From: Bacillus albus
GTDB taxonomy: Bacteria > Bacillota > Bacilli > Bacillales > Bacillaceae_G
NCBI RefSeq assembly: GCF_001884185.1
Contig: NZ_MAOE01000110.1
Location: 87,004-151,003, forward strand
Direction of reading: 5' to 3'
Length of the DNA: 64,000 nucleotides
Made by a program: the position numbers and the translations under genes. The notes under the pieces were generated by a model. It was not told where the DNA came from, ran no database searches, and was given only the letters and a program-made list of their open reading frames with translations. Shown here one piece after another: positions 34,330 to 42,461 of this stretch (the first letter of the stretch is position 1; each line of letters opens with the position of its first letter).

Positions 34330-34426
34330 ATATATTATGTTAACAATTGTTGAGAAACAAAAAAATGAAAGAAAATTTTATTTTTTTGTTTAAATAAAAT
34401 GTCAAGAAAGATAAAAATTTGATAGG

Positions 34427-34482
34427 AGAGTATATCGTTATATGAAGATCGTAATTCTTCATGTGACAATATACTCTTTTTC
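34427..34482 (+). terminator. Terminator-like long hairpin
   Basis: AGAGTATAT (34427-34435) pairs with ATATACTCT (34469-34477) and an inner TATGAAGA/TTCTTCAT stem, then TTTTTC. The rest of the 338-bp gap before 34668 holds an A/T-rich stretch and no other gene that I can support. Confidence 0.55.
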
Positions 34483-34667
34483 TTTTACCAAAGAGAAGAA
34501 AAATGCAGTAGAAGAAACTCGAATGTTCAAATAGATTTATCGTTTTTTGTACGTATTATTATGAAGATTACTGTCGGAAATATGGTGATTCGTATGAAAA
34601 GGGATTTTTTAAGGAGAAATCGAATCGTAAAGGGGAGGATAAATAAAGTAAACATAGGGGGATTTAT

Positions 34668-35378
34668 ATGAAAATGAAAAAGGTCGCTATCGCATCGATA
34701 ACAATTGGTACAATGCTTACAATGGCAGCTTGTAGTCCTTCAGCAGATAAAGAAACAGAAAAGAAAGAGCAAGTAACAGCACAAAATGAAGGAGAAGCAA
34801 AAACGACAAGTGCAGATGAAGCGTCAAAAACAACGAAAGATACTGAAAAAGAAACAAATACTTCTTCAAATGAAAAAACAGATAAAGATGCAAAAAATAC
34901 GAAAGAATCATCAGGGACAGAAAGTAACGGTAAAACGTCATCGCAAAATGAGAATGTGAAAACAAAAGAAAAAGAGACGACAGGAAAAACGAATGATCAA
35001 ACGACTAGCGGAAAAACAACAGATCAAAGTACAAGTACAAACGCAAGCGGGAAAACAACGAAAGATCCAAAGAAAAGCGTAGCTGTGAAAACAAATGTAA
35101 AAGAAGTTGCTGCATTAGTTGATAGTTTAGACAAGCAATTAGCTGCCAATCCGAAATTAGAAACAGTAAATAAACTTGGAAAACAAATTAATGAAAAGTG
35201 GGATGTGATTGAGAAAGAGCTAGAAGCATCACACCCAGCTGAATATAAAACAATTGGACAAAGTATGTACCCGTTAATTGTAGGAGCGGAGAAAGAAAAG
35301 ATAGATATTAATAAAATGAAGTCATTAACGACGAAAACGAAAAAAGATTTAACTCAGTTATTAACGAAACTTTCGTAG
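34668..35378 (+). CDS. Lipoprotein with Thr/Lys/Glu-rich linker
   Basis: 236 residues: signal peptide with lipobox MAAC (Cys 22), then about 115 residues of low-complexity K/T/S/E/D repeat (GKTT, KETN), and a folded C-terminal helical domain of about 95 residues (VKEVAALVDSLDKQLAANPK on). The long linker would span the wall with the helical domain outside. Family not recognised. GGGGGA upstream of ATG 34668. Single gene with terminator. Confidence 0.8.
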   Translation: MKMKKVAIASITIGTMLTMAACSPSADKETEKKEQVTAQNEGEAKTTSADEASKTTKDTEKETNTSSNEKTDKDAKNTKESSGTESNGKTSSQNENVKTKEKETTGKTNDQTTSGKTTDQSTSTNASGKTTKDPKKSVAVKTNVKEVAALVDSLDKQLAANPKLETVNKLGKQINEKWDVIEKELEASHPAEYKTIGQSMYPLIVGAEKEKIDINKMKSLTTKTKKDLTQLLTKLS

Positions 35379-35382
35379 TTTT

Positions 35383-35412
35383 AAAAGCCTACTGTGTAAG
35401 TAGGCTTTTTTA
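35383..35412 (+). terminator. Terminator
   Basis: AAAAGCCTACT pairs with AGTAGGCTTTT around GTGTA, followed by TTT. Confidence 0.85.
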
Positions 35413-35470
35413 TGTTGAGAGTGTAATGAAAGTTTATGGGAATCCTAATGAAGAAAGGATAGTGATAAAT

Positions 35471-36529
35471 ATGACAATCGATCGGATTTGTACAATAGGG
35501 CCAGCAAGTAATAATAAAGAAACGTTAGTGCAGTTAATAAGAAATGGAATGAAAATAGTGCGGTTGAATTTATCACATGGCACGCATGAAAGTCATAAAG
35601 ATATCATTCGTTTAGTCAAATCGTTAGATGATTCTATAAAAATTTTAGGCGATGTACAAGGCCCTAAAATAAGATTAGGTGAAGTAAAAGGAGAACAAAT
35701 TACGCTTCAGGCGGGAGATTCTTTTATTTTACATACGCAACCAGTTACAGGGAGCAATGAAGAAGCAAGTGTTGATTATGAAGGAATTGCGAATGATGTG
35801 AAAGTTGGAAGTAGAATTTTAATTAATGATGGCGAAGTTGAGTTAATCGTTGAGAAGGTAAGTACGGACAAAATAGAAACAAAGGTGAAAACGGGTGGTA
35901 ATATTTCCTCACATAAAGGGGTGAACTTACCAGGGGCAATCGTTAGTTTACCGGCTATTACAGAGAAAGATAAAAAAGATATTCAGTTTCTTTTAGAAGA
36001 GGAAGTCGATTTTATTGCGTGTTCTTTTGTGAGAAAACCTAGCCATATAAAAGAAATAAGGGATTTTATAAAAGGGCATAAAGAAACTGCTCCTAATTTA
36101 ATTGCTAAAATAGAAACGATGGAAGCAATCGAGAATTTTCAAGATATTTGTAAAGAAGTAGATGGAATTATGATTGCAAGGGGGGATTTAGGAGTAGAGT
36201 TACCGTATCAATTTATTCCGCTCTTGCAGAAAATGATGATTCAGGAATGTAATCGAACGAATACATATGTGATTACAGCGACACAAATGCTTCAATCAAT
36301 GGTAGATCATTCTATTCCAACAAGGGCTGAGGTGACTGATGTGTTTCAAGCTGTACTCGACGGAACGAATGCTGTTATGCTTTCTGCTGAAAGTGCATCA
36401 GGCGAGCATCCGATTGAAAGTGTAAAAACATTACGTCTCGTTTCAGAATTTGCGGAACATGTGAAAAAAGACGGTCCTTTTGTGATGAAAGATGTACTGG
36501 AATTGCTGCATAAGTCTTTGGATGAGTGA
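35471..36529 (+). CDS. Short pyruvate kinase-like protein lacking the C-terminal domain
   Basis: 352 residues from ATG 35471; an upstream in-frame GTG at 35426 has no clear ribosome binding site. The A domain begins CTIGPAS and NLSHGTHESH, the B domain lies at about 65-160, and the metal/phosphate loop IMIARGDLGVELP and ATQMLQSM, AEVTDVFQAVLDGTNAVMLS follow. It ends where full-length pyruvate kinase (about 470-585 residues in Bacillus) would begin its regulatory C domain. So it may be a paralogue with altered control or another phosphoenolpyruvate reaction. Catalytic residues look present. Confidence 0.82.
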   Translation: MTIDRICTIGPASNNKETLVQLIRNGMKIVRLNLSHGTHESHKDIIRLVKSLDDSIKILGDVQGPKIRLGEVKGEQITLQAGDSFILHTQPVTGSNEEASVDYEGIANDVKVGSRILINDGEVELIVEKVSTDKIETKVKTGGNISSHKGVNLPGAIVSLPAITEKDKKDIQFLLEEEVDFIACSFVRKPSHIKEIRDFIKGHKETAPNLIAKIETMEAIENFQDICKEVDGIMIARGDLGVELPYQFIPLLQKMMIQECNRTNTYVITATQMLQSMVDHSIPTRAEVTDVFQAVLDGTNAVMLSAESASGEHPIESVKTLRLVSEFAEHVKKDGPFVMKDVLELLHKSLDE

Positions 36530-36542
36530 TAAAGTGAAACTT

Positions 36543-36690
36543 TAATCAGTGGAGGGTTTGTCCATCCCCACTGATTATTAGCCTTCACCAATCGGGCTTT
36601 AACGGGCAGTGGACCTCCTACCTAACTGCTCCACATTCGCCGAATTTTGAGGTGGGAGTCTTACTGCACGGCGAATAGCGGGATAAATAA
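36543..36690. repeat. GC-richer structured element, possible mobile-element or bcr-type repeat
   Basis: The 150 bases after the pyruvate kinase stop are G/C richer than the surroundings and fold into nested stems: AATCAGTGG/CCACTGATT (36544-36576), GCAGT/ACTGC (about 36606-36629) and TTCGCCG/CGGCGAA (36636-36675). No ORF fits. It looks like a conserved dispersed repeat or RNA of an IS605/TnpB-type end, but I could not confirm which. Confidence 0.45.
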
Positions 36691-36725
36691 AAAGAGGGCG
36701 GATATGCATCCGTCCTCTTGTGTTT
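36690..36725. terminator. Bidirectional terminator
   Basis: AAGAGGGCGGAT pairs with ATCCGTCCTCTT around ATGC. It serves the minus-strand DUF1292 gene. Confidence 0.75.
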
Positions 36726-36730
36726 CATTC

Positions 36731-37009
36731 CTATTCTTCTTGCTCTTGCTCATCCAAAATCTTTTCAAACGCAGCAGATACTTTTTCGAACTCTTCATCA
36801 TTCTCAATGTATGAGAATTCACTATCTGCTTCTACTTTTAAAAAGAAAATATCAATGTCTTCCTCAGTTTCGGTTTGGATATCCTCCACAAAGGCAACGG
36901 CAATATATTCTGCGCCTTCGACATCCATTGCTCCAAGTACTTCTACTTCTTGCTCTTCGTTATTCTCATCACTAAGAGTAAACACTTCGCCAACTTCAAT
37001 ATCAGACAT
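36731..37009 (-). CDS. DUF1292 family protein
   Basis: 92 acidic residues from ATG 37007-37009, 9 bases after AGGAGG; an ATG six bases earlier is too close to the site. The segment VGEVFTLSDENNEEQEVEVL and the FVEDIQTETEEDIDIFFLKV strand pattern match DUF1292 (UPF0473) proteins of unknown function, usually encoded near yrvK/yrrK. Here it stands alone. Confidence 0.8.
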   Translation of the reverse strand: MSDIEVGEVFTLSDENNEEQEVEVLGAMDVEGAEYIAVAFVEDIQTETEEDIDIFFLKVEADSEFSYIENDEEFEKVSAAFEKILDEQEQEE

Positions 37010-37165
37010 ATTCATTCTCCTCCTGTCCAGCTCTAATAAATAGAGTGTTTAAACTGCATACATACTAATATATCTTCCCATGAAAAATCAATTTCATACA
37101 TAAGAAAAATCAAATTCTACTTCTTTAGTATGCGTATACAGCTATAAGGAGCGCGTGTTATCTTA

Positions 37166-37846
37166 CTAAATCCATTCAACAATTGTATCCATAGTCTGTC
37201 TTGTTTTATCGCGCTTTGGCTCTTCTTTACGGTAACCAAAGGCAACCATAACTGATACTTCAAGATTATCGCCTTTTATAATGCCTTCTTGACGAAGTAA
37301 AGAATCTACTTTTTCTTTATCAAATCCTTCTATTGGACAAGAATCAATACCGATTTGAGCTGCGCTCGTCATCATATTACCTAAAGCAATATAAGTTTGC
37401 TTAGATGCCCAATCAAATACAGCACGATCGGATTGTAATAAGTTAAAATCTGTTTTCTGGAACTTTTTGAAGAATTCATATCTAATTTGTTGAGTGTCTT
37501 CAGGTAATCCAATAATATCGTTCATCATATGTTTAATATACTCTGCATCATAATGCATATCTTTAATATTTCTTGAAAGAACAATAACAAAGTGACTAGC
37601 TGTTGCAAGTTGCCCACCTGCGCCCCATGAATGCGGTTGTAGTTTTTCTCTTAATTCTTTATTTTGTACGACAATAAATTTCCAAGGTTCATATCCAAAA
37701 GAAGAAGGAGATAATCTGCCTGTTTCTAAAATGAAATGAAAATCTTCTTCTGAAATTTTGTGCATAGGATCGAACTCTTTACATGCATGTCTGAAATGAA
37801 AGGCCTCCATAATTTTCTCTTTTGTAATTTCTTTTGTATTTGTCAT
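37166..37846 (-). CDS. Nitroreductase family protein
   Basis: 226 residues from ATG 37844-37846 behind AGAGGAA; the ORF can be extended upstream to 38011 but that part reads through the promoter region. FMN-binding signs: FHFRHACKEFD (R-x-x-R/K at the N-terminus), SPSSFGYEPWKFIVV, and ASKQTYIALGNMMTSAAQIG with IDSCPIEGF. These NAD(P)H flavoenzymes reduce nitro groups, quinones or flavins. The divergent HxlR gene at 37975 is its likely regulator. Confidence 0.9.
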   Translation of the reverse strand: MTNTKEITKEKIMEAFHFRHACKEFDPMHKISEEDFHFILETGRLSPSSFGYEPWKFIVVQNKELREKLQPHSWGAGGQLATASHFVIVLSRNIKDMHYDAEYIKHMMNDIIGLPEDTQQIRYEFFKKFQKTDFNLLQSDRAVFDWASKQTYIALGNMMTSAAQIGIDSCPIEGFDKEKVDSLLRQEGIIKGDNLEVSVMVAFGYRKEEPKRDKTRQTMDTIVEWI

Positions 37847-37931
37847 AAAAGTTCCTCTTTTCATTAATGTATTTTGTAAGTAAATTATATTTTTAAAGTA
37901 ACATAGAAACAAGTACGCACATTTATGTGGT

Positions 37932-37953
37932 ATAGTATCAAAAAAGATACTAT
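37932..37953. promoter_or_regulatory. Palindromic operator candidate between nitroreductase and HxlR genes
   Basis: ATAGTATC and GATACTAT form a perfect 8-bp inverted repeat around AAAAAA. It overlaps a TATAGT -10-like box and lies 22 bases before the HxlR start, as expected for an HxlR-family site. Confidence 0.65.
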
Positions 37954-37974
37954 TGATAAGGGAAGGGATTTTTG

Positions 37975-38355
37975 ATGGATTGTTCAAACGAAAATAATAT
38001 AAATTACCCATTTTTAAATAAATATTCTTGTCCAGTGGAAGCTATGGTTGAGGTTATTGGTGGAAAATGGAAAGGAGTTATTTTGTATCATTTATTAGAT
38101 GGTACAAAGAGGTTTAATGAATTAAAAAGATTAAAACCTAATATCACACAAAGAATGTTAACACTGCAGCTGAGAGAACTTGAAGCGGATGGCATTATAC
38201 ATCGTGAAGTATACCGTGAAGTGCCTCCGAAAGTAGAATATTCATTAACAGAGCTTGGTGAATCACTACGTCCAATCATTCTATTAATGATGGAATGGGC
38301 GACTCAAAATATGGAGAAAGTTTTGGAGAGTAGGAATACGAAAAATAATAGTTAA
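37975..38355 (+). CDS. HxlR family transcriptional regulator
   Basis: 126 residues from ATG 37975, 6 bases after GGAAGGGA. Features of the family: N-terminal [20 protein letters not shown] with the redox-capable Cys, winged helix [26 protein letters not shown] (shown in part), and wing [19 protein letters not shown]. HxlR proteins sense electrophiles or quinones and control divergent oxidoreductases, matching the nitroreductase neighbour. Confidence 0.93.
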   Translation: MDCSNENNINYPFLNKYSCPVEAMVEVIGGKWKGVILYHLLDGTKRFNELKRLKPNITQRMLTLQLRELEADGIIHREVYREVPPKVEYSLTELGESLRPIILLMMEWATQNMEKVLESRNTKNNS

Positions 38356-38365
38356 GAGCTGTAGA

Positions 38366-38408
38366 AATAAAAGGTGTTTTCCATATGTGAAGACACCTTT
38401 TATTTCTG
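38366..38408 (+). terminator. Terminator
   Basis: AATAAAAGGTGT pairs with ACACCTTTTATT around a 13-base interior. Confidence 0.8.
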
Positions 38409-38409
38409 T

Positions 38410-38660
38410 ATTTTTTATTTTTTAACTTCAACTGCTGAAATTGCAAAGTCATTCAAGTGTATTCAAGCCTTCTTTTTTAGATAATAAAATAGTAGTGATA
38501 TATAAAGCAATCAATGATAGCAAAGGTATCCCATATAGGTTAACAAGACTTAGAAATATATAACAAAAAGAAATAATAGGTGATTGGATATTAAATATTT
38601 GTGGTTTTTAGTTTTATATAATTTTTTTATGTTAACTAAATGTTTCGTTATCTTTAAAAT
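38410..38660. other. Gene-free stretch
   Basis: About 250 A/T-rich bases with no ORF that has a ribosome binding site. On the minus strand a 45-codon hydrophobic frame (including LVNLYGIPLLSLIALYITT) lacks a start codon and may be the remnant of a membrane protein gene. Confidence 0.4.
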
Positions 38661-38662
38661 AG

Positions 38663-38690
38663 AAGAACCACCCAAACGAGGGTGGTTCGT
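38663..38690 (-). terminator. Terminator of hisS
   Basis: GAACCACCC and GGGTGGTTC pair perfectly around TCGTTT (minus strand) and are followed by TTCTATTTT. Confidence 0.7.
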
Positions 38691-38691
38691 A

Positions 38692-39969
38692 TTATAAATA
38701 ACTACTTAAAGAAGAAAGGGGAACCTTCACCTCACTACCTTCCTTCATATTCCGCAGCACAACAGTGTCTGTACTAAGTTCTTCTTCCCCGATAATAAGC
38801 ACATAAGGGATATTCTCTTTATTTGCATAATTAAGGGCACGTTTTAATTTACGGCCTGCTAGTTCGAGTTCGACTTTTAAGGAAGTGGTAGAACGTAATT
38901 GCTGGGCAATTTGTAAGCATTGTAACTCTGTACCGATTGGGATGATAAATATATCTGCTGTAGATGATAGTGTTTCTTTCTGAGATAGTGCTGTATAAAT
39001 AACGTCTAAACCGAATGAAATACCGACTGTTGGATAGCTCATGTTATCGCCACGGAATGCCCCGATAATATTATCGTATCGACCGCCGCTACCGATGCTG
39101 GATGTAATCGATCCATCTTTTAGAAAGATTTCATATACGGTGCCTGTATACATTGTAAGTCCTCGCGCTAAAAACGGATTGAATATAGCATTTTCATTCA
39201 TTCCAAGCGCAATTAAATATTGCTGTAATTGTTGTAATTCGTTTACTCCTTCGGCAACGAGTGGAGTATTGAAAGTTTCTTTAAAGTCAGCAATTGAAAG
39301 CTTTAGACAAGATAAAACGGTATTGCATATCGTATCAGCCATTTCTTCAGTAATCCCGCGCTCTAATACATCTTTTCGTACACCATCAATCCCAATCTTT
39401 TCGATTTTGTCTAATGATAAAATGACGTCACTCGTTCGTTCAGTAGGGATGTTAATAGACTGGAGAATACCGTTTAACAATTTACGGTTATTATATTGGA
39501 TCGTTACTTCTAAGTTTAACGCTCGGAACAGTTCAAACGCCATGCTCATAAGTTCCGCTTCTGCGATGACAGATTCTACACCAACTATATCAACGTCACA
39601 TTGAATGAATTCACGAAATCTTCCTTGTTTAATTGGACCATCTCGAAAGACTTTTCCAATTTCATACCGTTTAAAAGGGAGGCGGATGTTCGGATTCATC
39701 GCCACGACTTTTGCAAATGGAATTGTTAAATCGTAGCGTAAGGCAAGTTCGCGTTTTCCTTGATCTTGAAGCGTATATATTTCTTTTAATATTTCATCAC
39801 CGCCGCCGTACTTGTAAGACATAAGCTCATACATATTTAACGTTGGTGTTTCTAACGGTTTACATCCGTATCGTTCAAACGTATCTTCACAGGCTCTTTT
39901 AATTTTATTTCGCAGTACTTGTTCTTCTGGTAAATAGTCTTTCGTTCCTTTTACATTTTTCATTTCCAT
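38692..39969 (-). CDS. hisS: Histidine--tRNA ligase (probable second copy)
   Basis: 425 residues from ATG 39967-39969 with AAGGAG; an upstream frame extension to 40026 reads through the attenuator hairpin. Class II motifs: motif 2 YEIGKVFRDGPIKQGRFREF (about residues 106-125) with QCDVDIVG, HisRS signature GLTMYTGTVYEIF and GSGGRYDNIIG, then the anticodon-binding domain from about residue 325 (ADIFIIPIGTE). Presence of the anticodon domain argues against HisZ. The leader upstream controls it by a His-His peptide. B. cereus group genomes, as I recall, carry two hisS genes; this would be the conditionally expressed one. Confidence 0.9.
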   Translation of the reverse strand: MEMKNVKGTKDYLPEEQVLRNKIKRACEDTFERYGCKPLETPTLNMYELMSYKYGGGDEILKEIYTLQDQGKRELALRYDLTIPFAKVVAMNPNIRLPFKRYEIGKVFRDGPIKQGRFREFIQCDVDIVGVESVIAEAELMSMAFELFRALNLEVTIQYNNRKLLNGILQSINIPTERTSDVILSLDKIEKIGIDGVRKDVLERGITEEMADTICNTVLSCLKLSIADFKETFNTPLVAEGVNELQQLQQYLIALGMNENAIFNPFLARGLTMYTGTVYEIFLKDGSITSSIGSGGRYDNIIGAFRGDNMSYPTVGISFGLDVIYTALSQKETLSSTADIFIIPIGTELQCLQIAQQLRSTTSLKVELELAGRKLKRALNYANKENIPYVLIIGEEELSTDTVVLRNMKEGSEVKVPLSSLSSYL

Positions 39970-39991
39970 TGTAATCACTCCTTTTTTAAAT

Positions 39992-40106
39992 GAAAAAAAG
40001 CTATGCAGGTATAAAAATACCCACATAGCTTTATGAACGCTTCGTGGGTCAACAGGAAAAGCCCTGTACCCACGAAGAAAAATTTTTCTTCGGATACACG
40101 GCGTTA
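39992..40106 (-). promoter_or_regulatory. Attenuator of hisS: mutually exclusive hairpins and terminator
   Basis: After the leader stop, minus-strand segments are: 1 GAAGAAAAA, 2 TTTTTCTTCGTGGGT, 3 ACCCACGAAG, 4 AAAGCTATGTGGGTAT and 5 ATACCTGCATAGCTTT plus T-run (39992-40032). Segment 1 pairs with 2, 2 with 3 (40040-40077), and 4 with 5 as the terminator. The ACCCAC of 3 can also pair with GTGGGT of 4. So 1:2 frees 3 to block the terminator, and 2:3 allows it. Confidence 0.8.
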
Positions 40107-40145
40107 CGTATGATGAAGTTGGAAAGAAGTATTAACATTTCGCAT
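40104..40145 (-). CDS. His-leader peptide, 13 aa
   Basis: ATG 40143-40145, 9 bases after AAGGAG, encodes MRNVNTSFQLHHT and stops at TAA 40104-40106. Two adjacent His codons (CAT CAT, 40110-40115) lie just before the stop, in front of the attenuator of a histidyl-tRNA synthetase gene. Stalling there would leave hairpin segment 1 free; a ribosome reaching the stop codon would cover part of it. Confidence 0.8.
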   Translation of the reverse strand: MRNVNTSFQLHHT

Positions 40146-40177
40146 GACAAATCTCTCCTTAACATAAGTTTTTCCAA

Positions 40178-40206
40178 ATTATATCAGATGATTTTTGAAT
40201 TATCAA
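40178..40206 (-). promoter_or_regulatory. Promoter of the hisS leader
   Basis: Minus strand TTGATA (40201-40206), 17-base spacer, TATAAT (40178-40183), about 33 bases before the leader ATG. Confidence 0.8.
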
Positions 40207-40306
40207 TATTTTTAGTTTTGAAATATACGTGAAGTTATGTAGGGGAAATGGAAAAGGGTGTATAATAAAACTTAATAATATGAAATAACCTTTTAAGGAG
40301 AGCGCT

Positions 40307-40783
40307 ATGAAAAAAGATAAAACAAATGCGATGCGAATATTAGATAAAGAGAAAATTGAATATTCGATGATGTCATATGATCCGGAAGATGGAAAAATTG
40401 ATGGCGTATCAGTAGCTGAGAAAATTGGACGCGAAGTGAGAGAAGTATATAAAACGTTAATCGTTCAAGGGAATAGTAAAAATTATCATGTGTTTATCAT
40501 TCCGGTAGATGAAGAATTAAATTTAAAAGCTGCTGCAAAAGCGGTTAGTGAAAAGAAGATTGAAATGATTCCTGTAAAAGATATTACGAAAGTGTCAGGA
40601 TACATTCGCGGTGGTTGTTCACCAGTCGGAATGAAGAAGTTATTTTCAACATGCATTGATGCGACTGCGCAATCGCTTGAAACGATCATAGTAAGCGGCG
40701 GGAAAATTGGTATACAAATTGAACTGAAAGTGGATGATTTGGCAAAAGTGACGAGAGCGCAGTTTGGTGAAATAACGAAATGA
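40307..40783 (+). CDS. ybaK: YbaK/EbsC family Cys-tRNA(Pro) deacylase
   Basis: 158 residues, full length for YbaK. Typical blocks: NAMRILDKEKIEYSMMSYD, EVYKTLIVQGN, AAKAVSEKKIEMIP, and the loop GYIRGGCSPVGMKK with the conserved G-G-x-S-P. The enzyme removes Cys from mischarged tRNA-Pro after prolyl-tRNA synthetase errors. ATG 40307 with AAGGAGAG. Monocistronic with a strong terminator. Confidence 0.93.
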   Translation: MKKDKTNAMRILDKEKIEYSMMSYDPEDGKIDGVSVAEKIGREVREVYKTLIVQGNSKNYHVFIIPVDEELNLKAAAKAVSEKKIEMIPVKDITKVSGYIRGGCSPVGMKKLFSTCIDATAQSLETIIVSGGKIGIQIELKVDDLAKVTRAQFGEITK

Positions 40784-40813
40784 TTATACATAGGGAAAGA
40801 AGTTCTAGTTTTA

Positions 40814-40857
40814 AAGGATAGTTAGCCCATTATGGGGGCTAATTATCCTTTTTTTGC
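40814..40857 (+). terminator. Terminator
   Basis: AAGGATAGTTAGCCC pairs with GGGCTAATTATCCTT (one mismatch) around ATTATGG, then seven T. A second hairpin, AAGCTGTCC/GGGCAGCTT, follows at about 40882-40905. Confidence 0.85.
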
Positions 40858-40930
40858 TACTGATAACGATAATTATGTAAGTAAGCTGTCCACATGGGCA
40901 GCTTATTTTATTTTTCCGTATAGCATAGAT

Positions 40931-40986
40931 TATTTTGGAAAATGCTGACGGTATCCCAGGGAGTATGAAAAAAACAAAATACTAAA
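40931..40986. repeat. Imperfect direct repeat, left copy
   Basis: TATTTTGGAAAATGCTGACG, then GTATCCCAGGGAGTATGAAA and an A-rich end. About 85% identical to 42406-42461, which lies on the other side of the unknown gene 41403-42368. Confidence 0.8.
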
Positions 40987-41065
40987 CTTTAGAAGTTAAA
41001 TAAAGGATGATCAAACTGTACAAAGACATTAAAGCTATTAAATTTTAAAACCTAAAAACAAGCAC

Positions 41066-41153
41066 AACCCCGTTCTAAATTTAGGGCGGGATTAAAATAT
41101 AGTTGTTTCTGTAGTGTTTAAAGAAATGTAAGTACTACAGAAACAACTATATT
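41066..41153. repeat. Two hairpins, one with a perfect 19-bp stem
   Basis: AGTTGTTTCTGTAGT and flanks (41097-41115) form a perfect 19-bp inverted repeat with 41134-41152 around an 18-base loop, followed by TATTTTTT. Just before it CCCGTTCTAAATTTAGGGCGGG is a 22-base near-palindrome. They may be terminators or the remains of a small mobile repeat. The rest of 40906-41402 shows no gene. Confidence 0.5.
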
Positions 41154-41402
41154 ATTTTTTAAACATTTTTATTATTTGTGAACACTAAGGTTTCTGGTAG
41201 GGGGGGCTTAATTTAAAATTGGTGATGTGCTAGACTTTATGAGGGCGTTTCGCAGAACTGTTCCAATATGTGTTACTATTTAGTTGTTACATCAATAATT
41301 ACTAAAATAAGGTAAAGTGTATAGGGATGAAGAGACTAGCGATAAGTTTAGTATCTGAAAAACCTAATTTTACTGGTCAGTGAAGGGGGATCTGCATTTG
41401 AT

Positions 41403-42368
41403 ATGTTAAAAGATGATATTATTTTGGATAAGCTGCAGCAATTTGTTTCTGAGGAATCTATTCAACGCCAAAGTATGAAGAGTAGCCTTGCTGATTTTAT
41501 ACTGTCATTTGGTGAAACGTCGAAAGCTGCAAATTGGATAGTTAGCTATATCGAGAGCTTATGTCATGACAAGCATAATAAGGGTGTTTACACTCAAATG
41601 AACAACCCTGAATTAATTGCTGATTTGTTAGAAGTGGCTTATGAAAGTCTGAGTAGGGACGCTGATCTGCAACCATACGTTACGCAAATCGCAAAATTAT
41701 TGTATATTGACAAGAAGGCACGAGACACGTTAAATTCTGAACGCTATGTTCAGTATCGGGCAGCTGTGATGTTGGATGAATTAATTTCCTTAAACGTTTC
41801 TCTGCCACTGGAAGTAGTAGAGCTGGTGTTATCGGATTATTATATACCGGATATACCAACAGAAGAGTTCATTTGCAGTATATGGAGGAGAGTGGCTGAA
41901 AGAGGCATTAATATATCCAATCATATAAATTCACTTGTCATCAATGTTAAGAACCACGAATCGTCTACTCTCACTAATAATAGTATACTAGCTTTATGGG
42001 CATGCATTCGCAGGGGGTTCTTTGATACACCTATCCCTGACAGTAATCAAACTTATCACGTATGGCTTTGGCACATGACTACAAGCTGTGTAGATAAACT
42101 GAAGAAAACATACGAGGAACCTACCCGCTCAGTGGCAGTAGGCTGTCTTCTTGAAACTGTAAGGATATATCCGGAGGCTCAATCTTTGATTCTAGAGTGC
42201 ATGGATAAATGGGGAATTGCAGAACCAAAGCGTCCACGTAGTGATTTTCAACGAGATTTAAAAGAGCTTTTTTCACGTTGCGAAAATCATCCAGACATAA
42301 ATTGCTTACCAGAGAATTATGTTATTACTAAAAGAGGAATCATGTCGAGAACTAAATCTAACTCGTAA
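41403..42368 (+). CDS. Unknown helical protein, 321 aa
   Basis: Soluble, mainly helical protein with amphipathic heptads (DKLQQFVSEESIQRQSMKSS, IADLLEVAYESLSRDADLQ, YRAAVMLDELISLNVSLPLE) that suggest HEAT/ARM-like repeats. No catalytic motif, signal peptide or membrane segment seen. ATG 41403 follows AAGGGGGATC. Imperfect direct repeats flank the gene and its long leader, so the whole 1.4-kb block may be an insertion. I do not recognise the family. Confidence 0.65.
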   Translation: MLKDDIILDKLQQFVSEESIQRQSMKSSLADFILSFGETSKAANWIVSYIESLCHDKHNKGVYTQMNNPELIADLLEVAYESLSRDADLQPYVTQIAKLLYIDKKARDTLNSERYVQYRAAVMLDELISLNVSLPLEVVELVLSDYYIPDIPTEEFICSIWRRVAERGINISNHINSLVINVKNHESSTLTNNSILALWACIRRGFFDTPIPDSNQTYHVWLWHMTTSCVDKLKKTYEEPTRSVAVGCLLETVRIYPEAQSLILECMDKWGIAEPKRPRSDFQRDLKELFSRCENHPDINCLPENYVITKRGIMSRTKSNS

Positions 42369-42405
42369 TTCAAATAACGTAAGGATCGTACGAATCACAT
42401 TTGGT

Positions 42406-42461
42406 TATTTTGAAGAATGCTGACGTCCCAGGGAGTATAAAAAAGCAACAAAATACCAAAA
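42406..42461. repeat. Imperfect direct repeat, right copy
   Basis: TATTTTGAAGAATGCTGACG, then TCCCAGGGAGTATAAAAAAG, matching 40931-40986 apart from a 3-base gap and a few substitutions. A TTATATGG/CCATATAA hairpin follows at about 42467-42491. Confidence 0.8.

Noticed and set aside
34441-34533. 30-codon ORF inside the hairpin after the SDR gene
   Set aside because: Start and first codons form the terminator-like stem; spacing to GGAGAG is poor.
39041-39604. 187-codon ORF antisense to hisS
   Set aside because: Lies wholly within conserved hisS coding sequence and lacks a ribosome binding site.
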